A DNA stretch of 64,000 bases from Microbispora sp. ZYX-F-249 (GCF_039649665.1 NZ_JBDJAW010000008.1:177808-241807); one strand, 5' to 3'. Positions 36,695 to 47,226 are shown, counted from the first letter of the stretch. Translations and numbers: made by a program. The notes: a model not told the origin generated them from the letters alone.

Positions 36695-37969
36695 TCACCC
36701 GCGGATGTGCCCCTCGCCGGTGTAGATCCACTTCGTGGAGGTGAGCTCCGGCAGCCCCATCGGGCCGCGGGCGTGCAGCTTCTGGGTGGAGATGCCGATC
36801 TCCGCCCCGAAGCCGAACTCCCCGCCGTCGGTGAAGCGGGTCGAGGCGTTCACCGCGACCGCCGCCGAGTCCACGGTCGCCACGAACCTGCGGGCGGCCT
36901 GCTGGGAACGGGTCACGATGGCGTCGGTGTGGGCCGAGCCGTACGTGCGGATGTGCGCGACGGCGTCGTCCAGCGAGTCGACCACGGCGGCGGCGATGTC
37001 GAGGGAGAGGTACTCGGTGGTGAAGTCCTCCTCGGTGGCGGCCACGACGTCGGCGCCGTAGGCCCGCACCCGCTCGTCCCCGTGGACGGTGACGCCCGCG
37101 TCCTTCAGCGCCGTCAGCGCCTTGGGGACGAACTCGTCGGCGATGGCCGAGTGCACGAGGAGCGTCTCGGCCGCGTTGCACACCGAGGGCCGCTGCGCCT
37201 TGGCGTTCACCAGGATCTTGAGGGCGGTGTCGACGTCCGCGTCGGCGTCCACGTACACGTGGCAGTTGCCCACGCCGGTCTCGATGACCGGCACGGTCGA
37301 CTCCTCGACCACGCTGTTGATCAGCGAGGCGCCGCCGCGCGGAATCAGCACGTCGACCAGGCCGCGGGCGCGCATCAGATGCTTGACCGACTCGCGGGTC
37401 CGGCCCGGCACGAGCTGCACGGCGTCCGCCGGCACCTCGGTCGCCGCCAGCGCCTGCTGCATGACGCGCACCAGCGCCGTGTTGGAGGAGTACGCGCTGG
37501 ACGACCCGCGCAGCAGCACGCCGTTGCCGCTCTTGAGGCACAGCGCGGCCGCGTCCACGGTCACGTTGGGCCGGCCCTCGTAGATGATGCCGATGACACC
37601 GAGGGGCACCCGCACCTGACGCAACTCCAGGCCGTTGGGCAGCGTGCCGCCGCGCACGACCTCGCCGACCGGGTCGGGCAGGTCCGCCACCTGGCGGACG
37701 GCCGCCGCGATCGTGGCGATCCGGCCGGCGTCGAGCCGCAGCCGGTCGATCATCGCCTCCGAGGTGCCGTTCTCCCTGGCGCGGTCCACGTCCGCGGCGT
37801 TGGCCGCGACGATCTCGTCCGTGGCGGCCTCGAGGGCGTCGGCCACGGCCCGCAGCGCCGCGTCCTTCGGCGCGCGCGGCATCGGCGCGAGCACCGTCGC
37901 GGCGTCCCTCGCCGCCCGCGCGACCTTCAGAAATTCCTCTGCCTCAGACATTGCCTCGCGCTCCGTCAC
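36695..37969 (-). CDS. proA: Gamma-glutamyl phosphate reductase
   Basis: Second step of proline synthesis, reducing glutamyl 5-phosphate to the semialdehyde with NADPH. 424 residues. The catalytic cysteine is in [11 protein letters not shown]; the NADPH-binding part includes [26 protein letters not shown], and [20 protein letters not shown] is the family signature. GTG 37967-37969 overlaps the proB stop (GTGA), so I keep it over ATG 37949-37951, six codons on. Convergent with the response regulator, 3 nt apart. Confidence 0.95.
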   Translation of the reverse strand: MTEREAMSEAEEFLKVARAARDAATVLAPMPRAPKDAALRAVADALEAATDEIVAANAADVDRARENGTSEAMIDRLRLDAGRIATIAAAVRQVADLPDPVGEVVRGGTLPNGLELRQVRVPLGVIGIIYEGRPNVTVDAAALCLKSGNGVLLRGSSSAYSSNTALVRVMQQALAATEVPADAVQLVPGRTRESVKHLMRARGLVDVLIPRGGASLINSVVEESTVPVIETGVGNCHVYVDADADVDTALKILVNAKAQRPSVCNAAETLLVHSAIADEFVPKALTALKDAGVTVHGDERVRAYGADVVAATEEDFTTEYLSLDIAAAVVDSLDDAVAHIRTYGSAHTDAIVTRSQQAARRFVATVDSAAVAVNASTRFTDGGEFGFGAEIGISTQKLHARGPMGLPELTSTKWIYTGEGHIRG

Positions 37970-39096
37970 TTGTGGTGGTGGACAGGCTCCAATATCACGA
38001 TGTCGTCCCGGTGGATCAGCTCGCGCTCGTACTCCGGGCCGAGTGTGCTGGCGAGCTCCCGGGTGGAGCGGCCGAGCAGGTCGGGGATCTCCCCCGCGTC
38101 ATAGTTGACCAGACCCCGGGCGACGACGGCTCCCGACGGCGCGCACAGGTCGACCGGGTCGCCCGCGGCGAAGTCGCCCTCGACCTTCTCGACGCCCGCG
38201 GGCAGCAGCGACTTGCGCCGCCCGACCACGGCCTCGACCGCGCCGGCGTCCAGGTGCAGGCGGCCCCGGCCGGTCGTGGCGTGGGCGAGCCACAGCAGCC
38301 GGGTGCCGGGGTGCCGGCCCCCCGGGTGGAAGCAGGTGCCGATGTCGGCCCCCGCGAGCGCCTGCGCCGCGTGCGCCGCCGCGGTGAGCACGACCGGGAC
38401 GCCCGCCCCGGTCGCGATGCGGGCCGCCTCCACCTTGGTGATCATGCCGCCGGTGCCGACCCGGCCGGAGGTGCCCAGCTCGACGCCTTCCAGGTCCTCG
38501 GGACCCCGGACCTCGGCGATGCGGGTGGCGCCGTCCTTGCGCGGGTCGCCGTCGTACAACGCGTCGACGTCCGACAGCAGCACCAGCCCGTCGGCGTGGG
38601 TGAGATGGGCCACCAGCGCCGCGAGCCGGTCGTTGTCCCCGAACCGGATCTCGTCGGTGGCGACCGTGTCGTTCTCGTTCACGACGGGCACGATGCCGAG
38701 CTCCAGCAGCCGGGCCAGCGCCCGCTGGGCGTTGCGGTGGTGGATGCGGCGCATCATGTCGTCGGCCGTCAGCAGCACCTGCCCCACCCGCAGGCCGTAC
38801 CTCGCGAAGGACGAGGTGTAGCGGGCGACCAGCACGCCCTGCCCGACCGAGGCGGCCGCCTGCTGGGTCGCCAGGTCCTTGGGCCGGTCGCGCAGCCCCA
38901 GCGGCCCGAGCCCGGCGGCGATCGCGCCGGACGACACGAGCACGATCTGCGTGCCGGCCTTGCGCCGCGCCGCCAGCACGTCGACCAGCGCGTCCACCCG
39001 GTCGACGTCGATCGTGCCGCGGGACGTCGTCAGCGACGACGACCCCACCTTGACCACCAGCCGCGCGGCCTCGCGGATCCGTTCCCTGCCTGTCAC
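37966..39096 (-). CDS. proB: Glutamate 5-kinase
   Basis: First step of proline synthesis and its feedback-controlled point. 376 residues, GTG 39094-39096 with GGAGAAGG. Amino-acid kinase domain (1-260): [55 protein letters not shown]. The C-terminal PUA domain (about 280-365) begins [14 protein letters not shown]. Co-transcribed with proA and probably with obg upstream, 25 nt away. Confidence 0.95.
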   Translation of the reverse strand: MTGRERIREAARLVVKVGSSSLTTSRGTIDVDRVDALVDVLAARRKAGTQIVLVSSGAIAAGLGPLGLRDRPKDLATQQAAASVGQGVLVARYTSSFARYGLRVGQVLLTADDMMRRIHHRNAQRALARLLELGIVPVVNENDTVATDEIRFGDNDRLAALVAHLTHADGLVLLSDVDALYDGDPRKDGATRIAEVRGPEDLEGVELGTSGRVGTGGMITKVEAARIATGAGVPVVLTAAAHAAQALAGADIGTCFHPGGRHPGTRLLWLAHATTGRGRLHLDAGAVEAVVGRRKSLLPAGVEKVEGDFAAGDPVDLCAPSGAVVARGLVNYDAGEIPDLLGRSTRELASTLGPEYERELIHRDDIVILEPVHHHK

Positions 39097-39121
39097 GCCT
39101 TCTCCCACTCCGGCTCCCCGA

Positions 39122-40471
39122 TCAGCCGAGCCTCGCGTCGCTGCCACGCGGGCCCATCGTCGCCTCCGTGCCCTGCGACGGCTGCCAGTCGAAGACGTAG
39201 CCGCCCTCCATCGAGCCGATGATCACCTCGGCGCCGGCCGTCGCACCGGCCTTGATCAGCGCCTCCTCGACCCCGAGCCGTTCGAGGCGGTCGGCCAGGT
39301 AGCCGACGGCCTCGTCGTTGGAGAAGTCGGTCTGCCGGATCCACCGCTCGGGCTTCTCACCGGTCACCTGGAAGCGGTTCTCGTCGACGCGCCGCACCGA
39401 GAACCCGGTCTCGCCGAGCTGCCTGGGCCGGATGACCAGCCGCGTGGGCTCCTCGACCGGAGCCTGCGCCCGGGCCGCCGCCACCATCTCCGCCATCGCG
39501 AACGCCAGGGACCGCAGACCCTCGTGGCTGGCCGCGGAGATCTCGAAGACGCGCAGGCCGCGCTCCTCCAGCATGGGCGTGACGATGTCGGCCAGATCCC
39601 GGCCGTCGGGCACGTCCACCTTGTTCAGCGCGACCAGCCGCGGCCGGTCCTGCAGCGACCCGTACGCCGCGAGCTCGGCCTCGATCACCTCGTAGTCGGT
39701 GACCGGGTCGCGCCCGGGCTCGATCGTCGCGCAGTCGAGCACGTGCACGATCGTCGAGCAGCGCTCGACGTGCCGCAGGAACTCGTGGCCGAGGCCCCGG
39801 CCCTCGGACGCCCCCGGGATGAGCCCCGGCACGTCGGCGACCGTGAAGACGGTCTCACCCGCCGTCACCACGCCGAGGTTGGGGATGAGCGTCGTGAACG
39901 GATAGTCAGCGATCTTGGGCCGGGCCGCGGAGAGCGCCGCGATCAGGGACGACTTGCCCGCGTTGGGGAACCCGACCAGCGCCACGTCGGCGACCGTCTT
40001 GAGTTCGAGCACGATCTCGGCCTCGTCGCCCGGCTCGCCGAGCAGCGCGAAACCCGGCGCCTTGCGCTTGGCGTTGGCCAGCGCGGCGTTGCCGAGACCG
40101 CCGAAGCCGCCCTGCGCGGCGACGTACCGGGTGCCGGCGCCGACCAGGTCGACCAGCACCTCGCCGGTCCTGGCGTCCTTCACGACCGTGCCGTTGGGCA
40201 CCGGAAGGACGATGTCCTCACCGTTGGCGCCGTCCCGGTTGGAGCCCATGCCCTGCTTGCCGTTGCCCGCGCGGCGGTGCGGCCGGTGGTGGTACTCCAG
40301 CAGGGTGGCCGTGTTGGGATCCACCTCCAGGACGACGTCGCCGCCGCGTCCGCCGTTGCCGCCGTCGGGCCCGCCCAGCGGCTTGAACTTCTCCCGGTGG
40401 ATGGAGGCGCAGCCGTTGCCCCCGTCACCCGCCTTGATATGCAGGACGACGTGGTCCACGAAGTCGGCCAT
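39122..40471 (-). CDS. obg: GTPase Obg/CgtA
   Basis: Essential GTPase tied to 50S ribosome assembly and, in Streptomyces, to the onset of differentiation. 449 residues, ATG 40469-40471. Glycine-rich Obg fold at 1-158 ([15 protein letters not shown]), G domain with G1 GFPNAGKSS (167-175), DVPG and NKVD, then the Obg C-terminal OCT domain from about 345, ending in FDWQPSQGT plus a short tail. Separated from rpmA by a strong terminator, so it has its own promoter. Confidence 0.95.
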   Translation of the reverse strand: MADFVDHVVLHIKAGDGGNGCASIHREKFKPLGGPDGGNGGRGGDVVLEVDPNTATLLEYHHRPHRRAGNGKQGMGSNRDGANGEDIVLPVPNGTVVKDARTGEVLVDLVGAGTRYVAAQGGFGGLGNAALANAKRKAPGFALLGEPGDEAEIVLELKTVADVALVGFPNAGKSSLIAALSAARPKIADYPFTTLIPNLGVVTAGETVFTVADVPGLIPGASEGRGLGHEFLRHVERCSTIVHVLDCATIEPGRDPVTDYEVIEAELAAYGSLQDRPRLVALNKVDVPDGRDLADIVTPMLEERGLRVFEISAASHEGLRSLAFAMAEMVAAARAQAPVEEPTRLVIRPRQLGETGFSVRRVDENRFQVTGEKPERWIRQTDFSNDEAVGYLADRLERLGVEEALIKAGATAGAEVIIGSMEGGYVFDWQPSQGTEATMGPRGSDARLG

Positions 40472-40495
40472 CAGCCGCTCCCCCTAACTGCCGTA

Positions 40496-40538
40496 TGAAA
40501 AAACGAATGAGGCGGACCGAATGCTCGATCCGCCTCAT
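40496..40538 (-). terminator. Intrinsic terminator of the rplU-rpmA operon
   Basis: ATGAGGCGGA and TCCGCCTCAT form a 10-bp stem (40507-40516, 40529-40538). On the minus strand it is followed by TCGTTTTTTCA, a proper U-tract, rare in this window. Confidence 0.92.
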
Positions 40539-40567
40539 CGCGCTGCTTGCTGGTGTCCGGGGCGGAT

Positions 40568-40825
40568 CTACTCCGCGGCCGGGACGATGCTCACCGCGCG
40601 GCGACCGCGCTTGGTGCCGAACTGCACCCGGCCGGTGGCCAGGGCGAACAGCGTGTCGTCGCCACCACGGCCGACGTTGTCGCCGGGGTGGAAGTGCGTG
40701 CCGCGCTGACGGACGATGATTTCGCCCGCGTTCACCAGCTGACCGCCGAAACGCTTCACACCGAGGCGCTGAGCGTTCGAGTCACGGCCGTTCCGGGTGG
40801 ACGAGGCGCCCTTCTTGTGTGCCAT
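40568..40825 (-). CDS. rpmA: 50S ribosomal protein bL27
   Basis: 85 residues, opening [20 protein letters not shown], the invariant bL27 start, whose N-terminal tail reaches the peptidyl-transferase centre. No extra N-terminal extension, so no Prp cleavage is needed. [10 protein letters not shown] near the end. 46 nt downstream of rplU. Confidence 0.97.
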   Translation of the reverse strand: MAHKKGASSTRNGRDSNAQRLGVKRFGGQLVNAGEIIVRQRGTHFHPGDNVGRGGDDTLFALATGRVQFGTKRGRRAVSIVPAAE

Positions 40826-40871
40826 GATTCACTCCCTTTCGGGGGTAAGCGGGGGTCGTCCCCCGGGAAAA

Positions 40872-41186
40872 CTACTGTCCGGGGTTGATGCCGGTGACCT
40901 TGACCTGGGTGTACCGCTGGCGGTGACCCTGGCGCTTCTTGTATCCGGTCTTGTTCTTGTACTTCAGAATCCGGATCTTCGGGCCCTTGGTCTCGCCGAG
41001 GATCTCGGCGGTCACCTGGAACCGGGAAAGCGTGGCTGCGTCGGTGGTGACATCGCCGTCGTTGACGACGAGCACCGCCGGCAGCGACACCGAGGAGCCA
41101 ACCTCTCCGGCGACCTTGTCCACCTCGAGGACGTCCCCGACGGAGACCTTCTGCTGCCTGCCGCCGCAACGAACGATCGCGTACAC
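40872..41186 (-). CDS. rplU: 50S ribosomal protein bL21
   Basis: 104 residues, GTG 41184-41186 ([20 protein letters not shown]). Ends with the family signature [19 protein letters not shown]. First gene of rplU-rpmA; the 188-bp gap to rng should hold its promoter. A TACCCT (-10-like, rc of 41316-41321) with a TTCGAC (rc of 41341-41346) is the best candidate but has 19-nt spacing. Confidence 0.97.
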   Translation of the reverse strand: MYAIVRCGGRQQKVSVGDVLEVDKVAGEVGSSVSLPAVLVVNDGDVTTDAATLSRFQVTAEILGETKGPKIRILKYKNKTGYKKRQGHRQRYTQVKVTGINPGQ

Positions 41187-41374
41187 CGCGGAACCCTTCT
41201 ACTGGCTAAATGCTGAGATGCCGCGCCCCGCATCCAGCTGCTGTCGATAACACGACCGGCGATCCGGGCAGGCGCGCGAAGCCAGGCACGCCGACACCGG
41301 GCGCACCGGTTGCCTAGGGTACCGGATATCCGGCACCCAGGTCGAACCGAGCGGACCGCCGGGTGACGAAGTCG

Positions 41375-44239
41375 TTACTCCGCCGTCTTCCTGCGGGAAC
41401 GTCGCCGTCCCCGGGAAGCCGGCGCGGAGCCGTCGCCCTCGTCGGAGTTGGTGGGATCGGCGTCGATGGCGTCGGTGACGCTCTCGCGCGCCGAACCCGA
41501 CGCCGCGGCCACCGATCCCTCGTTGGCCGCGAGCTTTTCGGCCACCGTCTTCTCGATGGCCATCTTGCCCTGCGTGCCACGCGGCTCGGGCTTCGCCTCG
41601 ACCGGCTCGGTCGACACGATGATCCCGCGCCCGTGACAGCAGTCGCACGGCGTGGAGAACGCCTCCAGCAGGCCTTGGCCGACCCGCTTGCGCGTCATCT
41701 GCACCAGACCCAGCGAGGTGACCTCGGCCACCTGGTGCTTGGTCCGGTCCCGCGCGAGGCACTCCAGCAGTCGCCGGAGCACTAGGTCGCGGTTGCTCTC
41801 CAGCACCATGTCGATGAAGTCGATCACGATGATGCCGCCGATGTCCCGCAGCCTGAGCTGACGGACGATCTCCTCGGCCGCCTCCAGGTTGTTGCGGGTG
41901 ACGGTCTCCTCGAGGTTGCCGCCCTGCCCGGTGAACTTACCGGTGTTGACGTCGACGACCGTCATCGCCTCGGTGCGGTCGATCACCAGCGAGCCGCCGG
42001 ACGGGAGCCACACCTTGCGCTCCATCGCCTTGGCGATCTGCTCGTCGATCCGGTAGGCGGAGAAGGCGTCGGTCTCCTCCTCCCACTTCGTCAGGCGCTC
42101 GGCCAGGTGCGGGGCGACGTAGCGGACGTACTCGTCCACCGTCGTCCACGCCTCGTCGCCCTCGACGACCAGGGAGCTGAAGTCCTCGTTGAAGACGTCG
42201 CGGACCACCCGGACGGTCAGGTCGGGCTCCCCGGACAGCAGTTCCGGCGGACTGGCCGACTTGGCCTTGCGCTGGATGTTCTCCCACTGGGCCGACAGCC
42301 GGGCCACGTCGCGGCTGAGCTCCTCCTCCGAGGCGCCCTCCGCCGCGGTGCGCACGATGACGCCCGCGTTCTCCGGCATGACCTTGCGCAGGATCTGCTT
42401 GAGCCGGGCCCGCTCCTTGTCGGGGAGCTTGCGGCTGATCCCGGTCATCGAGCCGTCCGGCACGTAGACCAGGTAGCGGCCGGGCAGGCTGACCTGGGAG
42501 GTCAGCCTGGCGCCCTTGTGGCCGATGGGGTCCTTGGTGACCTGGACGAGCACCGACTGCCCGGACTTCAGCGCCGCCTCGATCCGCTTGGGCTGGCCCT
42601 CCAGCCCCGCGGTGTCGAAGTTCACCTCGCCGGCGTACAGCACGGCGTTGCGGCCCTTGCCGATGTCCACGAACGCCGCCTCCATGGAGGGCAGCACGTT
42701 CTGGACCTTGCCGAGGTAGACGTTGCCGACGTACGACTGGCTCGACTCACGGTCGACGTAGTGCTCGACGAGGACGCCGTCCTCGAGCACCGCGATCTGG
42801 GTGCGGCCGCCCTGGCGGCGCACGACCATGATCCGCTCGACCGACTCGCGCCGGGCCAGGAACTCCGACTCGGTGATGATCGGGGGACGGCGGCGGCCCA
42901 GCTCGCGGCCCTCGCGGCGGCGCTGCTTCTTCGCCTCCAGCCGCGTCGATCCCCGTACGCCCTGGACCTCGTCGACCGAGGTGGACCGGGTGGCGCGGGG
43001 CGCCCGGATGCGGACGACGGTGTTCGGCGGGTCGTCGGGGGCCAGTTCGGCCTCCTCGGTGCCGCGGCGGCGACGGCGGCGACGCCGCCGGGTGCCGGCC
43101 TGGCCCTCGGAGTCGTCGTCCCCCTGCTCGCGGTCCTCCTCGTCGCCCGGCGCGGCCTGCGACTCCTCGCCCTCGCCCTCGGACTCCTCGCCGTCCTCGG
43201 TGTCCCTGGCGCGGGCGCCCCGGCCGCGTCCGCCGCGACGGCGGCGACGCCTGCGGGCGCCGCCGTCGGCCTCGGACTCGTCGTCGCCGGACTCGCTCGT
43301 CTCCTCCGGCTCCTCGGCTTCCTCGTCCTCCGCCGGCGTCGGCTCGGCGACGGGCGACGCGGGCCTCTGCGCGGGCACCGCGAACGGGTCGGGAGCCTGG
43401 AAGATCGGCTGGAACAGCGCCGACGGCGCCTGGAAGGTCACCGAGGGCACGGACGGCTGGGGCGCCGACAGCCCGAAGGGATCGGCCACCACGTCCGGCC
43501 GCCCGCCGTCCTCCTCGACGTCGATGTCCTCGATGTCGAGCGGCTCGTCGTCCAGCGGTTCCTCGTCGGGGAGGTTGAGCCCGAGCGCGGCGGCGACCTC
43601 GGCCTCGGCTGCGCTCATGGCCCTGGATCGTTCCGGCGCCGGCTCTTCCGCGCGGGCACGGCGACGCCGCCGCGGAGCGGCGGGCTCCTCGGCCTGTGCC
43701 GTGTCCTCGGCCTGCGCCGTCTGCGCCGCCTGCTCCGGCTGGGGGGACGGCTCGGTCTCCTCGGTCCTCTTGCGGGTGCGGCGACGCCGGGCCGGCGCGG
43801 CCGGCTCGTCGTCCCCGGTCGTCGCCGCCTCCGGAACGGCCGGCTCCGCGGCCGGCTCGGTGACCTGTGTGTCCATGACCTGTGTCTCGGCGGCCTGTGT
43901 CTCGGCGGTCTTGGTACGGCGGCGGGTGACCCGCTTGGGCCGCTCCTTCGCGACCGGCTCCTCCTGCGTCGCCGGCTCCTGCGCGGGCGGCGCGGAGGTC
44001 TCGCCGGCGGGCTCGGCGGCCACCGGGACGTCGGCGGCGACCACCGTGGTCACCGGCGGCGGCACCTCGTCCGGCTCGGGCGGGGGCCCGGCCGGGCGGC
44101 TCGCCGACCGGCGCCGCGGCGTCGCGGACACGCCGGACGGACCGGAGGAAACCGCGTCTCCCCCGGCCTGGTCTCGTTCTTCCGTTGTCGTGTCACCGTC
44201 AAGGCTCACAGCCCCGTCAGTGGGCTCGTTGTCGAGCAT
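41375..44239 (-). CDS. rng: Ribonuclease E/G
   Basis: Endoribonuclease of mRNA decay and rRNA processing. 954 residues, ATG 44237-44239. The first 430 or so residues are low-complexity: acidic runs alternating with arginine blocks such as RRRRRRGGRGRGARARD, the actinobacterial form of the RNA/protein-binding arm, here N-terminal. Core from about 450: RIMVVRRQGGRTQIAVLEDG, S1 domain (SYVGNVYLGKVQNVLPSMEAAFVD), catalytic aspartates in VDVNTGKF and VIDFIDM, and the zinc-link CDCCHGRG. Arginine-rich parts may bind RNA (inferred). Convergent with nothing; follows the TIGR03936 gene. Confidence 0.94.
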   Translation of the reverse strand: MLDNEPTDGAVSLDGDTTTEERDQAGGDAVSSGPSGVSATPRRRSASRPAGPPPEPDEVPPPVTTVVAADVPVAAEPAGETSAPPAQEPATQEEPVAKERPKRVTRRRTKTAETQAAETQVMDTQVTEPAAEPAVPEAATTGDDEPAAPARRRRTRKRTEETEPSPQPEQAAQTAQAEDTAQAEEPAAPRRRRRARAEEPAPERSRAMSAAEAEVAAALGLNLPDEEPLDDEPLDIEDIDVEEDGGRPDVVADPFGLSAPQPSVPSVTFQAPSALFQPIFQAPDPFAVPAQRPASPVAEPTPAEDEEAEEPEETSESGDDESEADGGARRRRRRRGGRGRGARARDTEDGEESEGEGEESQAAPGDEEDREQGDDDSEGQAGTRRRRRRRRRGTEEAELAPDDPPNTVVRIRAPRATRSTSVDEVQGVRGSTRLEAKKQRRREGRELGRRRPPIITESEFLARRESVERIMVVRRQGGRTQIAVLEDGVLVEHYVDRESSQSYVGNVYLGKVQNVLPSMEAAFVDIGKGRNAVLYAGEVNFDTAGLEGQPKRIEAALKSGQSVLVQVTKDPIGHKGARLTSQVSLPGRYLVYVPDGSMTGISRKLPDKERARLKQILRKVMPENAGVIVRTAAEGASEEELSRDVARLSAQWENIQRKAKSASPPELLSGEPDLTVRVVRDVFNEDFSSLVVEGDEAWTTVDEYVRYVAPHLAERLTKWEEETDAFSAYRIDEQIAKAMERKVWLPSGGSLVIDRTEAMTVVDVNTGKFTGQGGNLEETVTRNNLEAAEEIVRQLRLRDIGGIIVIDFIDMVLESNRDLVLRRLLECLARDRTKHQVAEVTSLGLVQMTRKRVGQGLLEAFSTPCDCCHGRGIIVSTEPVEAKPEPRGTQGKMAIEKTVAEKLAANEGSVAAASGSARESVTDAIDADPTNSDEGDGSAPASRGRRRSRRKTAE

Positions 44240-44342
44240 GCGGGCGCTCTCCCGTCAGCCTCCGGGCACGTTGCCGCGCCGCGCGAAGGCTCTCGTCTCT
44301 CGCGGTCCGCCGGGCTTCCTGTCGGCGCCTCGGCGGCAAGTC

Positions 44343-45071
44343 TTATCGGTCTCCGCCTGCCCGGTCGAAGGCGAACGGGTCGGCGGGCTCACCGGTCGCG
44401 TCGAGCGGCCCCTGCGCCAGCCTGGTCACCGCTGCGGGTGACGGCGGCGCGAAGCCTGCCACGAGACGCAGACCCATGAGCACGTCATCGGGCCGTACGG
44501 CAGGTGTTTCGTGCCGAACAACCATACGAAGTATGACACACGGTTGAACGGTCTCCTGACCTGCCGTAATTCCCGGCCCTTCCACTACGGCGAGCGAACG
44601 CACCGCCTGGCGGGCGTCGAATCGCCGCATTCCCTTCTTGGTCAGGCGCTCGACCTCCACCTGGCCTGCCGCCAGGAACTCCTTGACCGCCCGCTCGGCC
44701 TCGCCCGGATCGGCCCCGGGGAGCCCCAGCTCCCACATCGAGCCCTCCAGCCGGTCGGCCAGGTTCCCGTCCCGCGCCTCCACCACGTCGAGCACGTCCA
44801 GCCCCGGCGGCAGCGAGGCGTCGAGGTCGTCGCGAACCCGCCGCGGGTCACACGGCCGGTTCACCCCGATCTCGAGGTACTCGGCCTCGCTCGCCACTCC
44901 GGTGGGGGCGGCGCCGGCGTAGGAGATCTTCGGGTGGGGGCTGAAGCCCGCGCTGTAGGCCACCGGGATGCCTGCTCGCCGCACCGCCCTTTCGACGGCG
45001 CGGGAGATGTCGCGGTGGCTGGTGAAGCGCAGGCGGCCCCGCTTGGCGTAGCGCACGCGCAGTCGCTGCAC
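44343..45071 (-). CDS. TIGR03936 family protein (DUF2344), radical-SAM-linked
   Basis: 242 residues, GTG 45069-45071. N terminus RLRVRYAKRGRLRFTSHRDISRAVERAV is the DUF2344 signature, with SPHPKISYAGAAPTG and SEAEYLEIGVN following. In many bacteria this domain is fused to, or directly next to, the TIGR03960 radical SAM protein, and it neighbours rng in actinobacteria; a tRNA- or ribosome-related role is suspected but not shown. Here its partner lies 3.4 kb away, beyond the inserted cassette. Confidence 0.88.
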   Translation of the reverse strand: MQRLRVRYAKRGRLRFTSHRDISRAVERAVRRAGIPVAYSAGFSPHPKISYAGAAPTGVASEAEYLEIGVNRPCDPRRVRDDLDASLPPGLDVLDVVEARDGNLADRLEGSMWELGLPGADPGEAERAVKEFLAAGQVEVERLTKKGMRRFDARQAVRSLAVVEGPGITAGQETVQPCVILRMVVRHETPAVRPDDVLMGLRLVAGFAPPSPAAVTRLAQGPLDATGEPADPFAFDRAGGDR

Positions 45072-45182
45072 CGTGGGTTCGGGCGCGGGCCCGTCGGGAA
45101 CGGGTTTCAGAGTTCCGTCGTCCTTCCGGTCTCGGTCGATCGTCTTTCAGGATAGTCGCGCAGCAGGAGTACTAGGACGGCC

Positions 45183-46139
45183 TCAGGTCTCAAGGTGGTC
45201 CACGAAGAGCCCTATAAGGATCTTGTCGTTGAGTGGACCCCCGAAGGCGAAGTGAATGCGACCCGCCGTCGGCCCCAGCTTGGAATGCCACTCACAAAGG
45301 TAGATCTGCCCCTGGTAGCTGACCTCGCGCTGCGCCATGGCTTTCCGGTTGCGGTGCGTGTTCGGACTGTCGGGTGAGATGCCGGCCAGCCCCAGCGACC
45401 TGAAAGCGGCCGCAATCCGGTCCGGCATGCCACCGGCCTCCCGATGCACGGACAGAAAGTGATCGTTCAAGGCCCCGAGGTGTTCGATCACCTGGTCCCG
45501 TAACTCCTGGTAGGTCCCCTTCAACCTACGGAAGGTCAGGTCCGGATGGAACAGCAGATTCGGGAAGGCGGCCTCGACAAGCTCGAAGAACTCACTCTCG
45601 GCGACATCTTCGAGCAGATAGACATACCGCCAGAACGGGGCGAGAGCTCGGTGGAACGCGAAGAAGAAGAGGCGCCCCGTCACAATCCTCGCACGGACCT
45701 CGGCGAACCCGGAGCGAGGAGAGAGCGGGAACACCAGGCAAGCGACCGCCCGCCTGCGCAGCGACATGGAGAGGGCATAAGCGACTGACATCGCCATCGT
45801 TGCAGACGGGTCAGCCCCGATGGCGACCTCATCGCACTCCGCATCAGCAGCGTCCCATTCACGGCACTTGTCCAGCAGACCCCAGAACCTCAGCCGTGTG
45901 TCGCGGTTGATCTGCGCGTTCGGGCCTGCCTGGAGATATTCGTGCAGTTCCATACTCTGCGTGCAGGTGGTCGCCTCGAACATCGGGGGCTTCCATGGGG
46001 TCCAGCCGCGGCACCGGAGTTCCTCCACCTGGTCGTTGAAATCATCCAACGCGATCTCGACCTCGTCCGGTCGGCGATCACCGAAGTTGAAGCTCGTTTC
46101 GTCGATGACGATGCGGGGGATGTCATCGCCTCTTGGCAC
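45183..46139 (-). CDS. Unrecognised protein, third gene of the DUF262-ATPase cassette (candidate effector or partner)
   Basis: 318 residues, GTG 46137-46139 inside the ATPase gene (17-nt overlap) with a fine GGGGAGG site 7 nt upstream. I do not recognise the family. Seen: an acidic N terminus (FNFGDRRPDEVEIALDDF), a central hydrophobic-aromatic stretch (ARIVTGRLFFFAFHRALAPFWRYVYLLEDVAESEFFELV), helical middle part, and a C-terminal block with regularly spaced polar residues: CEWHSKLGP, then GRIHFAFG, then KILIGLFVDHLET. This terminal block has the look of a conserved domain. No HNH, PD-(D/E)xK, HEPN or TIR motif is evident. Its GC content is clearly lower than that of the flanking genes. Function unknown; the overlap says it works with the ATPase. 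Confidence 0.8.
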   Translation of the reverse strand: MPRGDDIPRIVIDETSFNFGDRRPDEVEIALDDFNDQVEELRCRGWTPWKPPMFEATTCTQSMELHEYLQAGPNAQINRDTRLRFWGLLDKCREWDAADAECDEVAIGADPSATMAMSVAYALSMSLRRRAVACLVFPLSPRSGFAEVRARIVTGRLFFFAFHRALAPFWRYVYLLEDVAESEFFELVEAAFPNLLFHPDLTFRRLKGTYQELRDQVIEHLGALNDHFLSVHREAGGMPDRIAAAFRSLGLAGISPDSPNTHRNRKAMAQREVSYQGQIYLCEWHSKLGPTAGRIHFAFGGPLNDKILIGLFVDHLET

Positions 46140-47226
46140 GTGCCAGCCTCCCCAGGTCTTCCTCCATCTGATCGAAGAACCCCATCGGCCAGTGCGTCAG
46201 CTCGCCACGAGGTGTTATCTCGACAGACGCCGGGGCGGGGCCCTGCCCGTCAAAGAAGTGCACCAGCATCTGCTCGACCGGGACCGTGCGGTCCTCCACC
46301 GCCGCCAGGCGAATGCCGTTCAGCACGTGATCGCTGTGCGTCTCCACGATCACCTGCGCCCCCGCACCGGCCACACGCGCCAGAAACCGGCCGATGCGCG
46401 ACTGTCCGGCGGGATGCAGATGCGCCTCGGGATTCTCCACGATCAACAGCGATCCCGGACCGGCGAGCAGGCCGGCGACGATCACGGGCAGGGCGTAGGA
46501 AAACCCAAATCCCATGTTGGCGGGACGGATGTCGTCCCTGAGCAGTCCCGGCTGCTGGAACCGGATCACGCTCAGGGAGAGGCCGGGAGGCCATTGGGCG
46601 GTGATCCGGATCGGTCGAATGATCTCTTCCGCCCACGCCTCGACCTGTGCCCGCAGAGTGATGACGCCGGGCGGATCGACGGTGCCCGGGTGCCTGAGAG
46701 GCTCCCGGATAACGTCGTTGTCATGGACGGCCAGCACCTGTGCGACATACTGTCCCTGCTCGCCCACCCCTACATCCGTCATGTCCTCTGCGGTAACCGC
46801 GAGTTGGTCGCGCGGTCCCAGACGTTCGGCCATGAGGTAGGTGAAGGCGCTCCCCCGTCCCGACAGGACTGCGGGATGCGCGGCAGCATCCGGGTCGACG
46901 ACGCGAAGATTGAGAGAACGATCGTCCGGCACCGCGAGCCGGTAGCGATACGAGTCCGTCGCAGTGTCGATGCCGATATCGATGACGGCCTCGTCCGCGT
47001 CGGGATGCAGCACCTCCTCGGCCTCGCCGAGCGCCAGCCCGTGCACACCGTTGAGGGCCACCGTGCCCCGCTGCGGACGTTCAGCCACCTGCCGGGCGAG
47101 CAACAGCGCCTGCAGGATCGTGCTTTTGCCGGTTCCGTTCAATCCCGTGAGCACCGTCAGCGGGCGCATCGCGATGGCGAGCTCCGGAAATCGTTTGAAA
47201 TTCTGTATGCGCAGCCGGGTGATCAC
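46123..47226 (-). CDS. ABC/SMC-type ATPase with C-terminal DUF3696, cassette gene 2
   Basis: 367 residues. GTG 47224-47226 overlaps the DUF262 stop as GTGA. N terminus ITRLRIQNFKRF and Walker A GLNGTGKST (28-36) are typical of RecF/OLD-like ATPases. A degenerate signature region, GFGFSYALPVIVAGL, spans 239-253; Walker B LLIVENPEAHLHP 260-272; the H-loop/switch VETHSDHVLNGIR 294-306. The tail GELTHWPMGFFDQ (341-353) is the DUF3696 pattern. No TOPRIM nuclease follows, unlike OLD or GajA proteins, so it is an ATPase without its own visible nuclease. Such ATPases occur as sensors or motors in defence operons. Role here inferred from the DUF262 partner. Confidence 0.9.
   Translation of the reverse strand: MITRLRIQNFKRFPELAIAMRPLTVLTGLNGTGKSTILQALLLARQVAERPQRGTVALNGVHGLALGEAEEVLHPDADEAVIDIGIDTATDSYRYRLAVPDDRSLNLRVVDPDAAAHPAVLSGRGSAFTYLMAERLGPRDQLAVTAEDMTDVGVGEQGQYVAQVLAVHDNDVIREPLRHPGTVDPPGVITLRAQVEAWAEEIIRPIRITAQWPPGLSLSVIRFQQPGLLRDDIRPANMGFGFSYALPVIVAGLLAGPGSLLIVENPEAHLHPAGQSRIGRFLARVAGAGAQVIVETHSDHVLNGIRLAAVEDRTVPVEQMLVHFFDGQGPAPASVEITPRGELTHWPMGFFDQMEEDLGRLARAKRR

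Noticed and set aside
41187..41374. Structured ribosomal-protein leader upstream of rplU
   Set aside because: The 188-bp gap has only weak promoter-like words and no stable conserved fold that I could recognise.
42107..44479. 790-codon plus-strand open frame opposite rng
   Set aside because: Caused by the repetitive acidic/arginine-rich codons of the RNase E/G arm read backwards; leucine- and glycine-rich without structure.
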